From contig CAWBXO010000004.1 in NCBI GenBank assembly GCA_963792785.1, forward strand, positions 124,001 to 188,000: a DNA stretch of 64,000 nucleotides, written 5' to 3'. The position numbers were made by a program, and so were the translations under genes. Positions 17,150 through 25,803 of this stretch are shown piece after piece (position 1 is the first letter of the stretch; every line of letters starts with the position of its first letter). A model generated the notes under the pieces. It saw only the letters and a program-made list of their open reading frames with translations, made no database searches and had not been told where the DNA came from. Source of the DNA: CAWIMX01 sp963792785 (lineage in GTDB: Bacteria; Acidobacteriota; Vicinamibacteria; Vicinamibacterales; CAVVIG01).

Positions 17150-17608
17150 ATGTACAGTTTCGTCCTGCTCTTACATTCCTGGTTGCGCTGGTCCGCCCTG
17201 ATCGCCGGGTTGGGCGCCCTGGCCACCACCTTCACCGCGCGCGAATCGCGCGCCGTCGCGAAAGCCGATCGCTGGGGCCTCGCGCTGATGATCTCGCTCG
17301 ACCTCCAGATGCTGCTCGGCCTGCTGCTCTACCTCGGCTTGAGCCCGTTCACCACGGAGGCCTTCAAGGACTTCGGCGCCGCGATGGCGAACGGCGGCCT
17401 CCGCTTCTGGGCCGTCGAGCACCCGACGATGATGATCCTGGCGGTCGTCGCGGCGCATGTCGGACGCATCGCCGGACGCAAGGCGCGGACACCGGACTCC
17501 AAGCGGAACCGGCTCCTGCTCTGGTTCGCGATCTCGGTCGTGCTGATGCTCGTCGGCATCCCGTGGCCCGGCATGGCGAACGGCAGGCCGCTGTTCCGCC
17601 TCGGGTGA
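17150..17608 (+). CDS. Cytochrome-b-like four-helix membrane protein
   Basis: A protein of about 152 aa with four transmembrane helices. Histidines sit at membrane-helix positions (LLHSWLRW, AVEHPTMM, VVAAHVGR), a pattern that suggests heme b ligands, and the C-terminus keeps an IPWPGMANGRPLF motif that I associate with small cytochrome-b-type proteins of Bacteroidota and Acidobacteriota. Heme binding is inferred, not shown. ATG 17150 is preferred over ATG 17132 because the conserved helix starts directly after it. Confidence 0.6.
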   Translation: MYSFVLLLHSWLRWSALIAGLGALATTFTARESRAVAKADRWGLALMISLDLQMLLGLLLYLGLSPFTTEAFKDFGAAMANGGLRFWAVEHPTMMILAVVAAHVGRIAGRKARTPDSKRNRLLLWFAISVVLMLVGIPWPGMANGRPLFRLG

Positions 17609-17625
17609 ACTGACGCTGGGATTGA

Positions 17626-17680
17626 GTAGTTGGGTGAATTGGTAATTTGGAATTGGTAATTTGGTAATTTGGTGATTGGC
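17626..17680. repeat. AT-rich tandem array around TTTGGTAA
   Basis: About six degenerate 8-9 base units (GGTAATTTGG, AATTGGTAATTTGG, GGTGATTGG) between the membrane protein gene and the aminopeptidase. Base composition is far from the surrounding GC-rich sequence. Confidence 0.88.
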
Positions 17681-17695
17681 CATTTACCAAGGTCG

Positions 17696-20284
17696 GTGGG
17701 GTTCGTCGTGGCGGTGGGGATTGGTGTGAGCGGCTGCCAGCGGGCCGCCGCTCCGCCACCGGCGCCGGGCGTGGCGCTTGAACTCGCCGAGCAGCGCGCG
17801 GCGACGATTTCCGACGTCCACTACGATCTGGCGTTCACGATCCCCGAATCCGCGGACGCCCCGATTCCCGGCCACGCGACGATCACCTTCACGCTGACCG
17901 ACGCGTCGTCGCCGGTCGTCCTCGACTTCTCACCGGGCACGAACCCGAACCCCCAGAACCCCCAGAACCCAACCCCCCAGAACCCCCAGAACCCCCAGAA
18001 CCTCGAGAACCTCAACGGACACCTTGTTGTCCCCGTGTCCGAACTCCGCGTCGGCGCCAATACGGTGTCCCTGGATTTCGTGGCCGGCAACGCGTCCCTG
18101 AACCGCAATCCGGACTTTCTCTACGCGCTGTTCGTCCCCGCGCGCGCGCACCTCGCGTTCCCCTGCTTCGACCAGCCCGATCTGAAGGCGCGGTTCACGC
18201 TCTCGCTCACCATCCCCGACGCGTGGACGGCGGTGTCGAACGGCCCCGAGGCCTCGCGCGCCTCGGCCGCTGGCGAGACGACGATCCACTACGCCGAGAC
18301 CGAGCCGATCCCGACCTACCTGTTCACCTTCGCGGCCGGCAAGTTCCAGGTCGAGACCGCCGAACGCAACGGCCGCACGTTCCACATGTACCACCGCGAG
18401 ACGGACGCCGCCCGCGTCGCGCGCAACCGCGACGCCGCGTTCGACCTCGTGGCGAGCTCGCTCGCCTGGATGGAGGACTACACCGGGATCCCCTACCCGT
18501 TCCCGAAGTACGACTTCGTCCTGATCCCGGCGTTCCAATTCGGCGGCATGGAGCACCCCGGCGCCATCTACTTCAACCAGTCGTCCATTCTCTTGGACGC
18601 CTCGGCGACCGAGAACCAGGTGCTGAACCGCGCGAACGTGCTGGCGCACGAGACGGCCCACATGTGGTTCGGCGACCTCGTCACCATGCGCTGGTTCGAC
18701 GATGTGTGGATGAAGGAGGTGTTCGCGAACTTCATGGCGGCGAAGATCGCGGACCCGCAGTTCCCGGACGTGAACCACGACCTGCGCTTCCTCGTCTCGA
18801 ACTACCCGACCGCGTACAGCGTGGACCGCACGGCCGGCACGCATCCGATCCGCCAGCCGCTCGACAATCTGGACGATGCCGGGAGCCAGTACGGGCCGAT
18901 CGTGTATCAGAAGGCGCCGATCGTGATGCGGCAGCTCGAGCGCCTGGTGGGCCCCGAGGCGTTTCGCGACGGCCTGCGCGCGTATCTGAAGCAATTTGCG
19001 TTCGGCAACGCGACGTGGCTGGACCTCGTGCGCATCCTCGACGAGCGCACGCCGCTCGACCTCGCGGCGTGGAGCCGTGCGTGGGTCGAGGAAGGCGGCC
19101 GGCCGTCGATCCAGACCGTGCTGACGCTGGGCGCCGACGGCCGCATCGCGAGCCTGGCGTTCGCGCAGTCGGATCCGATGCCGGAGCGCGGCCTCACCTG
19201 GACGCAGCAGATCGAGGTGGTCATCGGTTCCGGCGGCTCCGGCGGCTCGGCGGCGGGCGTGCGGACGAACCCGATCGAGCTCACCGGCGCGCGCACCGAG
19301 GTGCCGGACGCCGCGGGGCTGCCCGCGCCGACGTTCGTGCTGCCGACCGGCGGCGGCCTCGCCTACGGCGACGTGACGCTCGACGCGGCGAGCCGCGCGT
19401 ACCTGCTCGCGCACGTCGAGAGCCTGACCGATCCCGTGACGCGCGGCGCGGCGTGGGTCACGCTCTGGGAAGAGCTGCTCGATCGCCGCGTCGAGCCGGC
19501 GGCGTTTCTCGAGTCCGCCCTGCGCGCGCTGCCGCGCGAGACGACCGAGCAGAACGTCCAGCTCGTGCTCGGCGACCTGCGCTCGGCGTTCTGGACGTTC
19601 AGCACGCCGGCCGAGCGCGAGGCGCTGGCGCCGCGCGTCGAGCGCGTCGTGCGCACCGGCCTCGACCGGTCGCGGTCATCGAGCCTGAAGGCGACCTACT
19701 TCCAGGCGTTCCGGTCGGTGGTGACGACGCCGGACGGCGTGGCGTGGCTGGAACGCGTCTGGCGGCGGCAGGTGCAGGTGCGGGGCCTGACGCTCGAAGA
19801 GCCCGACGAGACGGCGATGGCGTTCGACCTCGCGCTCCGAGGCGTGCCGGATGCGCCGGCGATTCTTCAGGAGCAGCTCGGGCGCATCACGAACCCCGAT
19901 CGCAAGGCCCGCTTCGCCTTCGTGATGCCGGCGGTGTCGGCGTCGGCCGACGAGCGCGAGGCATTCTTCCAGCGCTTGTCGGATCCCGCGAACCGGCGGC
20001 GCGAGCCCTGGGCCGCCGACGGCCTCGCGTACCTGAACCACCCGCTGCGCGCGCCCGAGTCGGACCGCTACGTCCTGCCGGCGCTCGACCTCCTCGAGGA
20101 GGTGCAGCGCACGGGCGACATCTTCTTTCCGAAGAACTGGACCGACGCCGCGCTCGGCGGGCATACCTCGAAGGCGGCGGCCGACGACGTGCGGGGCTTC
20201 CTGGCCGAGCGGCCCGACTACCCCGTTCGCCTGAAGCGGATCATCCTGCAGTCGGCCGACACGCTGTTTCGCGCGGCCCAGTAA
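17696..20284 (+). CDS. M1 family aminopeptidase (lipoprotein)
   Basis: A zinc aminopeptidase of about 862 aa. The gluzincin site is complete: HETAH (in VLAHETAHMWFGDLVTMRWF) and the third ligand glutamate 18 residues later (DVWMKEVFANF), with the exopeptidase motif as GGMEHPGAIYFNQ in place of GAMEN. The N-terminus is a short hydrophobic segment ending in SGC, a lipobox, so it is probably anchored outside the inner membrane. The start is uncertain: TTG 17669, GTG 17672 and GTG 17696 are in frame; 17696 gives a normal signal. Residues encoded at 17940-18010 are a repeat of PQN units inserted in the N-terminal beta domain. A C-terminal ERAP1-like helical region is present. Confidence 0.92.
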   Translation: MGFVVAVGIGVSGCQRAAAPPPAPGVALELAEQRAATISDVHYDLAFTIPESADAPIPGHATITFTLTDASSPVVLDFSPGTNPNPQNPQNPTPQNPQNPQNLENLNGHLVVPVSELRVGANTVSLDFVAGNASLNRNPDFLYALFVPARAHLAFPCFDQPDLKARFTLSLTIPDAWTAVSNGPEASRASAAGETTIHYAETEPIPTYLFTFAAGKFQVETAERNGRTFHMYHRETDAARVARNRDAAFDLVASSLAWMEDYTGIPYPFPKYDFVLIPAFQFGGMEHPGAIYFNQSSILLDASATENQVLNRANVLAHETAHMWFGDLVTMRWFDDVWMKEVFANFMAAKIADPQFPDVNHDLRFLVSNYPTAYSVDRTAGTHPIRQPLDNLDDAGSQYGPIVYQKAPIVMRQLERLVGPEAFRDGLRAYLKQFAFGNATWLDLVRILDERTPLDLAAWSRAWVEEGGRPSIQTVLTLGADGRIASLAFAQSDPMPERGLTWTQQIEVVIGSGGSGGSAAGVRTNPIELTGARTEVPDAAGLPAPTFVLPTGGGLAYGDVTLDAASRAYLLAHVESLTDPVTRGAAWVTLWEELLDRRVEPAAFLESALRALPRETTEQNVQLVLGDLRSAFWTFSTPAEREALAPRVERVVRTGLDRSRSSSLKATYFQAFRSVVTTPDGVAWLERVWRRQVQVRGLTLEEPDETAMAFDLALRGVPDAPAILQEQLGRITNPDRKARFAFVMPAVSASADEREAFFQRLSDPANRRREPWAADGLAYLNHPLRAPESDRYVLPALDLLEEVQRTGDIFFPKNWTDAALGGHTSKAAADDVRGFLAERPDYPVRLKRIILQSADTLFRAAQ
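17940..18010. repeat. In-frame 9-base array CCCAGAACC inside the aminopeptidase gene
   Basis: Six to seven copies of a 9-base unit encoding PQN or QNP triplets. It is the same unit, in the opposite orientation, as the arms of the inverted repeat at 2716-2889. Confidence 0.9.
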
Positions 20285-20309
20285 GTGTCACGTTGAATCG
20301 TGTCCACGA

Positions 20310-20342
20310 AAATGCAACCACGAAGGCTCGAAGGCACGAAGA
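20310..20342. repeat. Short array around CACGAAGG
   Basis: Three degenerate ACGAAGGC-type units between the aminopeptidase stop and the convergent CPXCG gene. Confidence 0.55.
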
Positions 20343-20345
20343 GAA

Positions 20346-20528
20346 TCACTCCAGGGAATCGGCTGTCACGCTGCGACCGTTGTCTTCATCCGTCACGGTG
20401 ATGAGCATGGGCTGACAGCAGACTTCACAATCCTGGACGTACGAGCCGTGGACGTCCGGCTCGACGTAGATCTCGAGTTCCTCGCCGCAGTACGGGCACG
20501 CGACCTGGAACGTGTCATCCATTTCCAT
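20346..20528 (-). CDS. CPXCG-type cysteine-rich zinc-ribbon protein
   Basis: A 60-aa protein with two metal-binding knuckles: CPYCGEELEIYVEPD near the N-terminus and DCEVCCQPM in the middle. This is the Cys_rich_CPXG family pattern. Its start overlaps the stop of the upstream kinase gene (TAATG), so it is translationally coupled to the kinase. Function is unknown; zinc binding is inferred. Confidence 0.85.
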   Translation of the reverse strand: MEMDDTFQVACPYCGEELEIYVEPDVHGSYVQDCEVCCQPMLITVTDEDNGRSVTADSLE

Positions 20529-23149
20529 TATCGCGTGCCCGCCCAGTTCAGGATCACCGTGATCGCCGACCGGCCGCCACCCGACGGCAGTGCGCTGATC
20601 ATGAACGAGCCGTCCGGGGCGACGACGTAGTGCTGCCGGGTGGAGGACGAGCCCTCGCCCGCCTCCAGGGGAAACAGCGCCGACGGCGCCCCCGGCGCCA
20701 GGCTCACTCCGCCGCGGATAGGCACCGACATCAATTCGTCGTCCGCCGCGATATAGAACAACTCGGAGCCGCCGGCGCCCCAGCGCGGTTCGGTGCCGCC
20801 GCCGGTCGACACGAGCTCCTCACCGCTCTCGGCACGAAACGGGCGGACGTAGATCTCGTCGCGCCCAGTCTTGTTCGACTGGTACGCAATCCACCTGCCG
20901 TCGGGAGAAAACTGGGCCTCCCGCTCGCTGAATTCCGTCTGGACGACTGCGAAGGGCTGGCGCGTGTCGATCGGCAGGGCCCAGATGTCGGCACCGCGGC
21001 TGGTGATGTTGTCGAACAACAGCGTGCCGCCGTCGGGCGACCAGTCAGTCAGGAACTTGATGTCGGACGTGGCCAGCAGTAGTTCCTCAGTGTTCGGCGC
21101 CCCCCTCACGTCCATGCGGTAGAGGTTTTGCGGCGTCACGCCCGACCCGATGGCGCGATTGGAGCCGAATGCGAGGTATCGGCCGTCGGGCGACCAGAGG
21201 GGCAGGATGTCGTCGGCGGGGTTCGAGGTGGCGCGATTCCAGGTGCGCCGGTCCACGTCGTACCACCGGATGTCCATGTTGTTGTCGAGGAACCGCGCGA
21301 CCGCGACCCGTCGCCCGTCGCGCGACAGCGTCGGAGCGGGCGACGCGGTGTCCTCGTAGCTGACGCGCGAGAGCTCGGCGCCCTTTCGATCGACCCAGAT
21401 CAACCACCGCTGCCCGCTGTCGGCCGGCAGCGCGCGATACGCGATGGGCCCCGCCGCCGAGGCCGACACCACGGCCCGGGCCGTCAGGCCGGGGGCCACG
21501 GCAAACGGCTCCCCGAGAACCTCGAGGCGATCGGCGTCGAATCGCTGCGCCAGCAGCGTTCCCCCTCGATTGAACAGCAAGTGGCCGGAGGCGGCATAGA
21601 CCGCCGGGGAGTCCGCGTCGAACAGTCGGCGCGAGGACAGGTCGCCCAGTTGACCCACATAGACGCCGCGGGCTTCGGGACGGCCTCCCACGTAGTAGAG
21701 AAAGTGGCGACCGTCGGGAAGAAACCGCGGGCCCGCCTGACGCGACTGCACTGAGTCGTCCCAGACAGTGACCGGCGACGGCTCGCCGCCGTCCGCCGAC
21801 ACGCGGAGAATCGGCCGCCCCGGCGAGGCCGAGTACAGGATGACGCCTTCGCTATTCCACGTACCGCCGTCGCTCGCCGGCGAGACGGGCGCGACGCTCC
21901 GCGCCGACCCGCCGCTGATGTCCATCGTCATGAGCGCCGACGAGGTGAAGAAGCCGATCGAGCGCCCGTCTGGCGACCAGAACGGAGTCGTAGCCCCTTC
22001 CGTCCCGGACAGCGGCTTCGCCGTCTCGTCGCCGAGCGAGCGGAGCCACAGTTGCGCCCGTCCGCCTTCCCTGCCGCTGAACGCGATCTGCAGGCCGTCA
22101 GGCGAGAACGCCAGTGACGGATCGCGCCAGCTGGGCGTGTCGACCGACAGGCGGACTTCGGGCAGGACACGCGCGGGGCGCGCGAGTTCCAGAGTCACGG
22201 CCGCACCGCCCACGACGATGGCGGTGACGATCGCGGTGAGCGCCACGGCCCGCCGCGACGCGCGCGCCGGCCGTCGTGAGCCCTCCTCGTCCGCGACGGG
22301 CGTCGGCGCTTCGTCCAGCTCGAGGCGCGCGTCGCCGATGTCGCGCAGGCGCCGCCGCGCGTCCTTCTCGAGGCAGCGGCGCAGCAGCCGCCTCGTCGCC
22401 GACGGCGTGCCGGGGGGCAGCGCCGACCAGTCGGGATCCCGCTCGAGGACCGCGGCGATCGTGTCGGAGATCGTCTCGCCGGGAAACGCGCGGCGTCCGG
22501 CGAGCAGTTCGTAGAGCACGCAGCCGAATGCCCACACGTCGGTGCGCTTGTCCGCGGACAGCCCGCGCGCCTGCTCGGGACTCATGTACGCCGGCGTGCC
22601 GACGATGGCGCCCAGGCCGGTGGCGCCGACGGTGGGCGACCGTGTCAGATCGACACCCTCGCCGCTCACGAGGACCTGCGCGAGCCCGAAGTCGAGGACC
22701 TTCACGTGGCCGTCGCGGTCGAGCTTCACGTTGGCGGGTTTGAGATCCCGGTGGACGATGCCGCGCTCGTGCGCCGCCTCGAGCGCTTCGGCGATCTCGG
22801 CCGCGACGGCGATCGCGTCGGAGAGCCGGCGCGATCCCGACGAAGACGACGCGGCGAAGCGTTCCGCCAGCGTCGGGCCCTCGACCAGCTCCATCACGAG
22901 GGCGCACACGCCGTCCGCGTCTTCGTAGCCGTGGATGGTGGCGATGCGGGGGTGATTGAGCGAGGCGAGCGTCCGCGCCTCGCGTCCCAGCCGCGCGACC
23001 CGCTCCCCATCGTCGGCAAACGAGGCGGGCAGGACTTTGAGGGCGACATCGCGCCCGAGCTTGGTGTCGTGCGCCCGGTAGACTTCGCCCATCCCGCCGA
23101 CGCCCAGCAGCGCGACCACTCGGTACACGCCGATCTGTCGGCCGATCAT
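20528..23149 (-). CDS. Ser/Thr protein kinase with WD40-like beta-propeller
   Basis: An 873-aa membrane kinase. Residues about 8-270 are a Hanks-type kinase: GVGGMGEVYRAHD, catalytic lysine in VALKVLP, HRDLKPANVKL, DFGLA and GTPAYMSPEQARG. One transmembrane helix (about 304-325, AVALTAIVTAIVVGGAAVTL) leads to an extracytoplasmic TolB/WD40-like propeller with repeated SPDG motifs (FSPDGLQIAFSG, WSPDGRSIGFF, FSPDGRWIAYQSNKTG). This architecture is very abundant in Acidobacteriota. The propeller presumably senses an envelope ligand. A small CPXCG gene overlaps its 3' end. Confidence 0.95.
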   Translation of the reverse strand: MIGRQIGVYRVVALLGVGGMGEVYRAHDTKLGRDVALKVLPASFADDGERVARLGREARTLASLNHPRIATIHGYEDADGVCALVMELVEGPTLAERFAASSSSGSRRLSDAIAVAAEIAEALEAAHERGIVHRDLKPANVKLDRDGHVKVLDFGLAQVLVSGEGVDLTRSPTVGATGLGAIVGTPAYMSPEQARGLSADKRTDVWAFGCVLYELLAGRRAFPGETISDTIAAVLERDPDWSALPPGTPSATRRLLRRCLEKDARRRLRDIGDARLELDEAPTPVADEEGSRRPARASRRAVALTAIVTAIVVGGAAVTLELARPARVLPEVRLSVDTPSWRDPSLAFSPDGLQIAFSGREGGRAQLWLRSLGDETAKPLSGTEGATTPFWSPDGRSIGFFTSSALMTMDISGGSARSVAPVSPASDGGTWNSEGVILYSASPGRPILRVSADGGEPSPVTVWDDSVQSRQAGPRFLPDGRHFLYYVGGRPEARGVYVGQLGDLSSRRLFDADSPAVYAASGHLLFNRGGTLLAQRFDADRLEVLGEPFAVAPGLTARAVVSASAAGPIAYRALPADSGQRWLIWVDRKGAELSRVSYEDTASPAPTLSRDGRRVAVARFLDNNMDIRWYDVDRRTWNRATSNPADDILPLWSPDGRYLAFGSNRAIGSGVTPQNLYRMDVRGAPNTEELLLATSDIKFLTDWSPDGGTLLFDNITSRGADIWALPIDTRQPFAVVQTEFSEREAQFSPDGRWIAYQSNKTGRDEIYVRPFRAESGEELVSTGGGTEPRWGAGGSELFYIAADDELMSVPIRGGVSLAPGAPSALFPLEAGEGSSSTRQHYVVAPDGSFMISALPSGGGRSAITVILNWAGTR

Positions 23150-23214
23150 CGAGGTGAGGGACTGATCCGCCGCGTCAGGTGCACGACGCCATTCTACGTT
23201 GTTACCATGGGCGC

Positions 23215-23698
23215 GTGAGGGCCACAGACGGGTTGACCGGCGACCTGGCCACGCAACGCCGATTCGTCGCCAGTCGGGCGCCGGTCTACGCGCGCATCCT
23301 CGACCTCATCCCCGACGTCGTGCCATTCGAGCGGCTGGACGAGGCGTGGGCCACGCGTGCGTTTCTGGCGTGGTACGACCGGCCGCTGCTGCTCCTGGCG
23401 GCGCTCCGGAACGACACGCTCGACGAAGGCGGGGGCCACCCGCCTGCCGCCGGAGACGCTGGCGCAATACGAGGCGGGGATGCACGCGTGGCTCGACGCG
23501 ATGCCGGCCGGCGACGCGATGTGGGTGGAGTTGGAGCCGACCGAGGCGGCGAAGACTGGAGGGCCGCTGGCCGAGTTACGGGCGCACGTGGCCGGCGCCA
23601 CGTTCGTGCTCGCGACCTGCGACGCGCATCCCACGGCGCTCGCCGTCGACGACGAGGCGGTGGATGCGCTGCGACGCTACCTGGCGCCGCGCTCCTGA
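23215..23698 (+). pseudogene. Hypothetical protein gene with one frameshift
   Basis: Reading from GTG 23215 gives a normal-looking N-terminal half (FVASRAPVYARILDLIPDVVPFERLDEAWATRAFLAWYDRPLLLL, ending DTLDEGG). The sequence then continues only in the next frame: RLPPETLAQYEAGMHAWLDAMPAGDAMWVELEP to the stop at 23698. The switch falls at a run of five G (23431-23435); removing one G restores a single frame of 160 residues. No family is recognised. The 3' end overlaps the convergent secreted-protein gene by 22 bases. A sequencing indel is more likely than a dead gene. Confidence 0.6.
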
Positions 23699-24633
23699 GC
23701 GCGCGCGCCGCGCAGAATATTCATGATGGCGTGGTTGCCCTCGTGGCACGCGTACTCGTAGATCTGGTAGCCGTCGTTGCGCACCCAGGGGAACGCGAGC
23801 GTCCACGCCTGCGTGAAAACGGCCGGATCCTCGATGCGTGCCTCATAGTCGATCCGATCCGGCGCGACGCGCGTAAAGCGCTCGACGATGTGCAGTTGTT
23901 CGCTTTGCGGGACGCCTTTGATGCGGCCGGACGCGGCGCTCGTCGCCGTCCAGTTCCTGTTCGTGAAGTTCGTCGTCTCGACGACGAGCGTATCGCCGTC
24001 CCAGTGGCCGCGCGAGACGCCCTCCCAGAACTTCATCGACGCCGGCAGCGCCGGTGCGTCGAGCGGAATAATGCGCGCGTTGTGGATCATCTCCGAGTGG
24101 ATCACGACGTAGCCGGGCGTCTGGATGATCTGGTACGCGTTGTTGTAGCCGGCGGGAATGATCCAGCCCGGGGCGCCGCGCGAGATGCAGCGGTCCCACA
24201 CGCTCATGAGTTCGGGATCGTCGGTGGCGTGCGCCTCGTTCGCGTCGCGGCGGGCCTCGGCCTCGGGGCGCACGGGCACGCGGCCGTTCGGCGGATCGAC
24301 GACGAGCGACGTCTGGCGCGTGGGCATGACGTGGTCGCCCGAGTCCATCCAGACCTGGTTGTAGCTGCCGACGTCGCCCGGGACCGAGCGGTCGTCGGCC
24401 GTTTCTCGGCGCTGGAGCGTGCGGGTTTCGAGCGCGGCGGCTTCTTCCGCCGTCAGGAACTTGCGATCGCCGAGACTGGCGGGCCGTTCGAGCGGCGTGA
24501 GCGTGTCGTTGGTCCAGATGCCCTGGAGATCGGGGTGGCCGTCGGGTGTGCGCGGCACGGTCCAGGCGCCTTGCGCCGCGGCGAGCGAACCGGCGGAGAG
24601 AATCGCGGCGACGGCGAGCAGGGCAGCGCGCAT
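23677..24633 (-). CDS. Secreted protein of unknown function
   Basis: A 318-aa protein with a clear signal peptide (MRAALLAVAAILSAGSLAAAQG). The mature N-terminus has RTPDGHPDLQGIWTNDTLTPLERP, a pattern recurring in exported proteins of Acidobacteriota. Further conserved-looking features are SMKFWEGVSRGHWDGDTLVVETTNF and the C-terminal YEYACHEGNHAIMNILRGAR. No catalytic motif is identified. It is convergent with the frameshifted gene at 23215-23698 and ends just after the tRNA-Glu promoter region. Confidence 0.75.
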   Translation of the reverse strand: MRAALLAVAAILSAGSLAAAQGAWTVPRTPDGHPDLQGIWTNDTLTPLERPASLGDRKFLTAEEAAALETRTLQRRETADDRSVPGDVGSYNQVWMDSGDHVMPTRQTSLVVDPPNGRVPVRPEAEARRDANEAHATDDPELMSVWDRCISRGAPGWIIPAGYNNAYQIIQTPGYVVIHSEMIHNARIIPLDAPALPASMKFWEGVSRGHWDGDTLVVETTNFTNRNWTATSAASGRIKGVPQSEQLHIVERFTRVAPDRIDYEARIEDPAVFTQAWTLAFPWVRNDGYQIYEYACHEGNHAIMNILRGARAQERGAR

Positions 24634-24686
24634 GCGGCCATTCTACGCTCGTGGCGGCGTGGTATTATCGGTGGTTCTCACCTCAG

Positions 24687-24762
24687 GTCCCCATCGTCCA
24701 GAGGCCCAGGACGTGGCCCTTTCAAGGCCAAAACACGGGTTCGAATCCCGTTGGGGACGCCA
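24687..24762 (+). tRNA. tRNA-Glu (anticodon TTC), CCA encoded
   Basis: Acceptor GTCCCCA (24687-24693) pairs with TGGGGAC (24752-24758), discriminator G, CCA at 24760-24762. Anticodon loop CTTTCAA with anticodon TTC inside stem TGGCC/GGCCA; T-stem ACGGG/CCCGT around TTCGAAT. The gene's 3' end is duplicated about 2.07 kb downstream, marking it as an integration target. Confidence 0.96.
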
Positions 24763-24764
24763 CC
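24746..24764 (+). other. attL-like copy (tRNA-Glu 3' end)
   Basis: The 19-base sequence from the T-loop through the encoded CCA and two more bases, identical to 26817-26835. Confidence 0.65.
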
Positions 24765-24837
24765 ACGCTGTCAGCACAGAAGGACGTCGAGCACGACATC
24801 AGCTTGGCATGGTTCGTTCCTGCATGAACGAGCAGCC

Positions 24838-24987
24838 TTACTTCTTCGCCGGCGTCGCGAGTTTCATTTGCACTCCACAGCACATCTCCGAATGAGGCAT
24901 GCTCGGGGGACACCCACACGCTTTCTCATAGACGAGTGTTGCTCCACATTTCTCACAGACGTAACGATCTCCAATGTTTCGCGTCAT
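24838..24987 (-). CDS. Desulforedoxin-like small metal-binding protein
   Basis: A 49-aa protein: YVCEKCGATLVYEKACGCPPSMPHSEMCCGVQMKL. The C-x2-C followed by adjacent cysteines CCGxxM matches the desulforedoxin-type iron site (C-x2-C ... CC), with extra Cys residues in the loop. ATG 24987 has GGAGG 7 bases upstream, which decides the start against a longer open frame. It is the first minus-strand gene inside the tRNA-Glu island. Metal identity is unknown. Confidence 0.7.
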   Translation of the reverse strand: MTRNIGDRYVCEKCGATLVYEKACGCPPSMPHSEMCCGVQMKLATPAKK

Positions 24988-25084
24988 CCTTGGCCCTCCA
25001 GTCCTGCGGTTCCCAACAACCGCGCGTTGAGGCCGGGAATGCCCCGGCAGCAACGCGCAGTGCCCGCGGTCGTCCGCGCCAGAC

Positions 25085-25240
25085 CTAGAGTGAACGCCGT
25101 CGCCCGAACAAGAGCCACACGATCAGAACAAGCAGCAGCAGGCCGCCGATCCCGCCTCCCATCATGGGGCCGCCATAGTAGTAGCCGCCACCGCCGCCGA
25201 ACAGCAGCAAAAGGAGCAAGAGGACCAAGACGAGGTTCAT
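25085..25240 (-). CDS. DUF3309-like Gly-rich membrane peptide
   Basis: A 51-aa peptide: a Leu/Val helix (MNLVLVLLLLLLLF), a Gly-Tyr-rich turn (GGGGGYYYGGPMMGGG), and a second helix (LLLLVLIVWLLFGRRRSL). This two-helix hairpin with a glycine turn resembles DUF3309 family peptides. GGAGGGA lies about 8 bases before ATG 25240. Function is unknown; such peptides are often stress-associated. Confidence 0.65.
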   Translation of the reverse strand: MNLVLVLLLLLLLFGGGGGYYYGGPMMGGGIGGLLLLVLIVWLLFGRRRSL

Positions 25241-25486
25241 GAGTCGTCCCTCCGATTCCCGACTCGCTCGAGATTCCTCGGGGAAGTCTGCATTAGACGT
25301 ACCAGTTGACACATGGTCGACGCTTCGCACTTCCTGTGTGCCGCGGGCAGAACTGTGCCGGCCTTCCGGGAATTCCTTCGTCCACTTCTCGAATTTCCGC
25401 GGCTGCCCTTACGGCTGGCCTCTGGCTACGGCCCCCAAGTGATCCCAAACTTGGGATACTACGAGGCCGCCCGTCCAACGACTGAA

Positions 25487-25803
25487 CCCACCACGGAAAA
25501 GGGGTCAAGTCCTCTTGACGAGGCACGCGTTTCTATCGGCAGGCCGGATGTTGGCAGCCGCAGCGAAGCTCAATCTGCTGGCCCGATTCCTTGCAGTGCT
25601 CGCTACAGTACTTGCCATAAGGGCCGCCATTGGGAACCATGCATTGGCAGCTGGGATGTGCGCATTTTTCTGCGTCAGCCATAGGAGAATCACCTCGGGG
25701 TGACTCTACGCGCCCCAAACAAGAATCTCAAGGTCGAACCCCTCGCGCCAAAGAATCCTCAACACCGCCCGCCCGACCGCCGACCCCACCACGGAAAAGG
25801 GGT
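25487..25803. repeat. 19-base direct repeat pair inside the island
   Basis: CCCACCACGGAAAAGGGGT occurs at 25487-25505 and 25785-25803, each preceded by a similar C-rich stretch and followed by AGTC two bases on. The copies bracket the metallothionein-like gene. Confidence 0.75.
25533..25682 (-). CDS. Metallothionein-like cysteine-rich protein
   Basis: A 49-aa protein with eight cysteines and two histidines well placed for a zinc or heavy-metal cluster: CAHPSCQC, then GKYCSEHCKE, then RCGCQHPAC at the C-terminus. The arrangement, including a GKYCSEHC zinc-finger-like centre, matches bacterial SmtA/BmtA-type metallothioneins. A GAGGTGA-like ribosome binding site precedes ATG 25682. Inferred role: binding and buffering of Zn or Cd in the cytoplasm. 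It lies between the two 19-base repeats of the island. Confidence 0.78.
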   Translation of the reverse strand: MADAEKCAHPSCQCMVPNGGPYGKYCSEHCKESGQQIELRCGCQHPACR

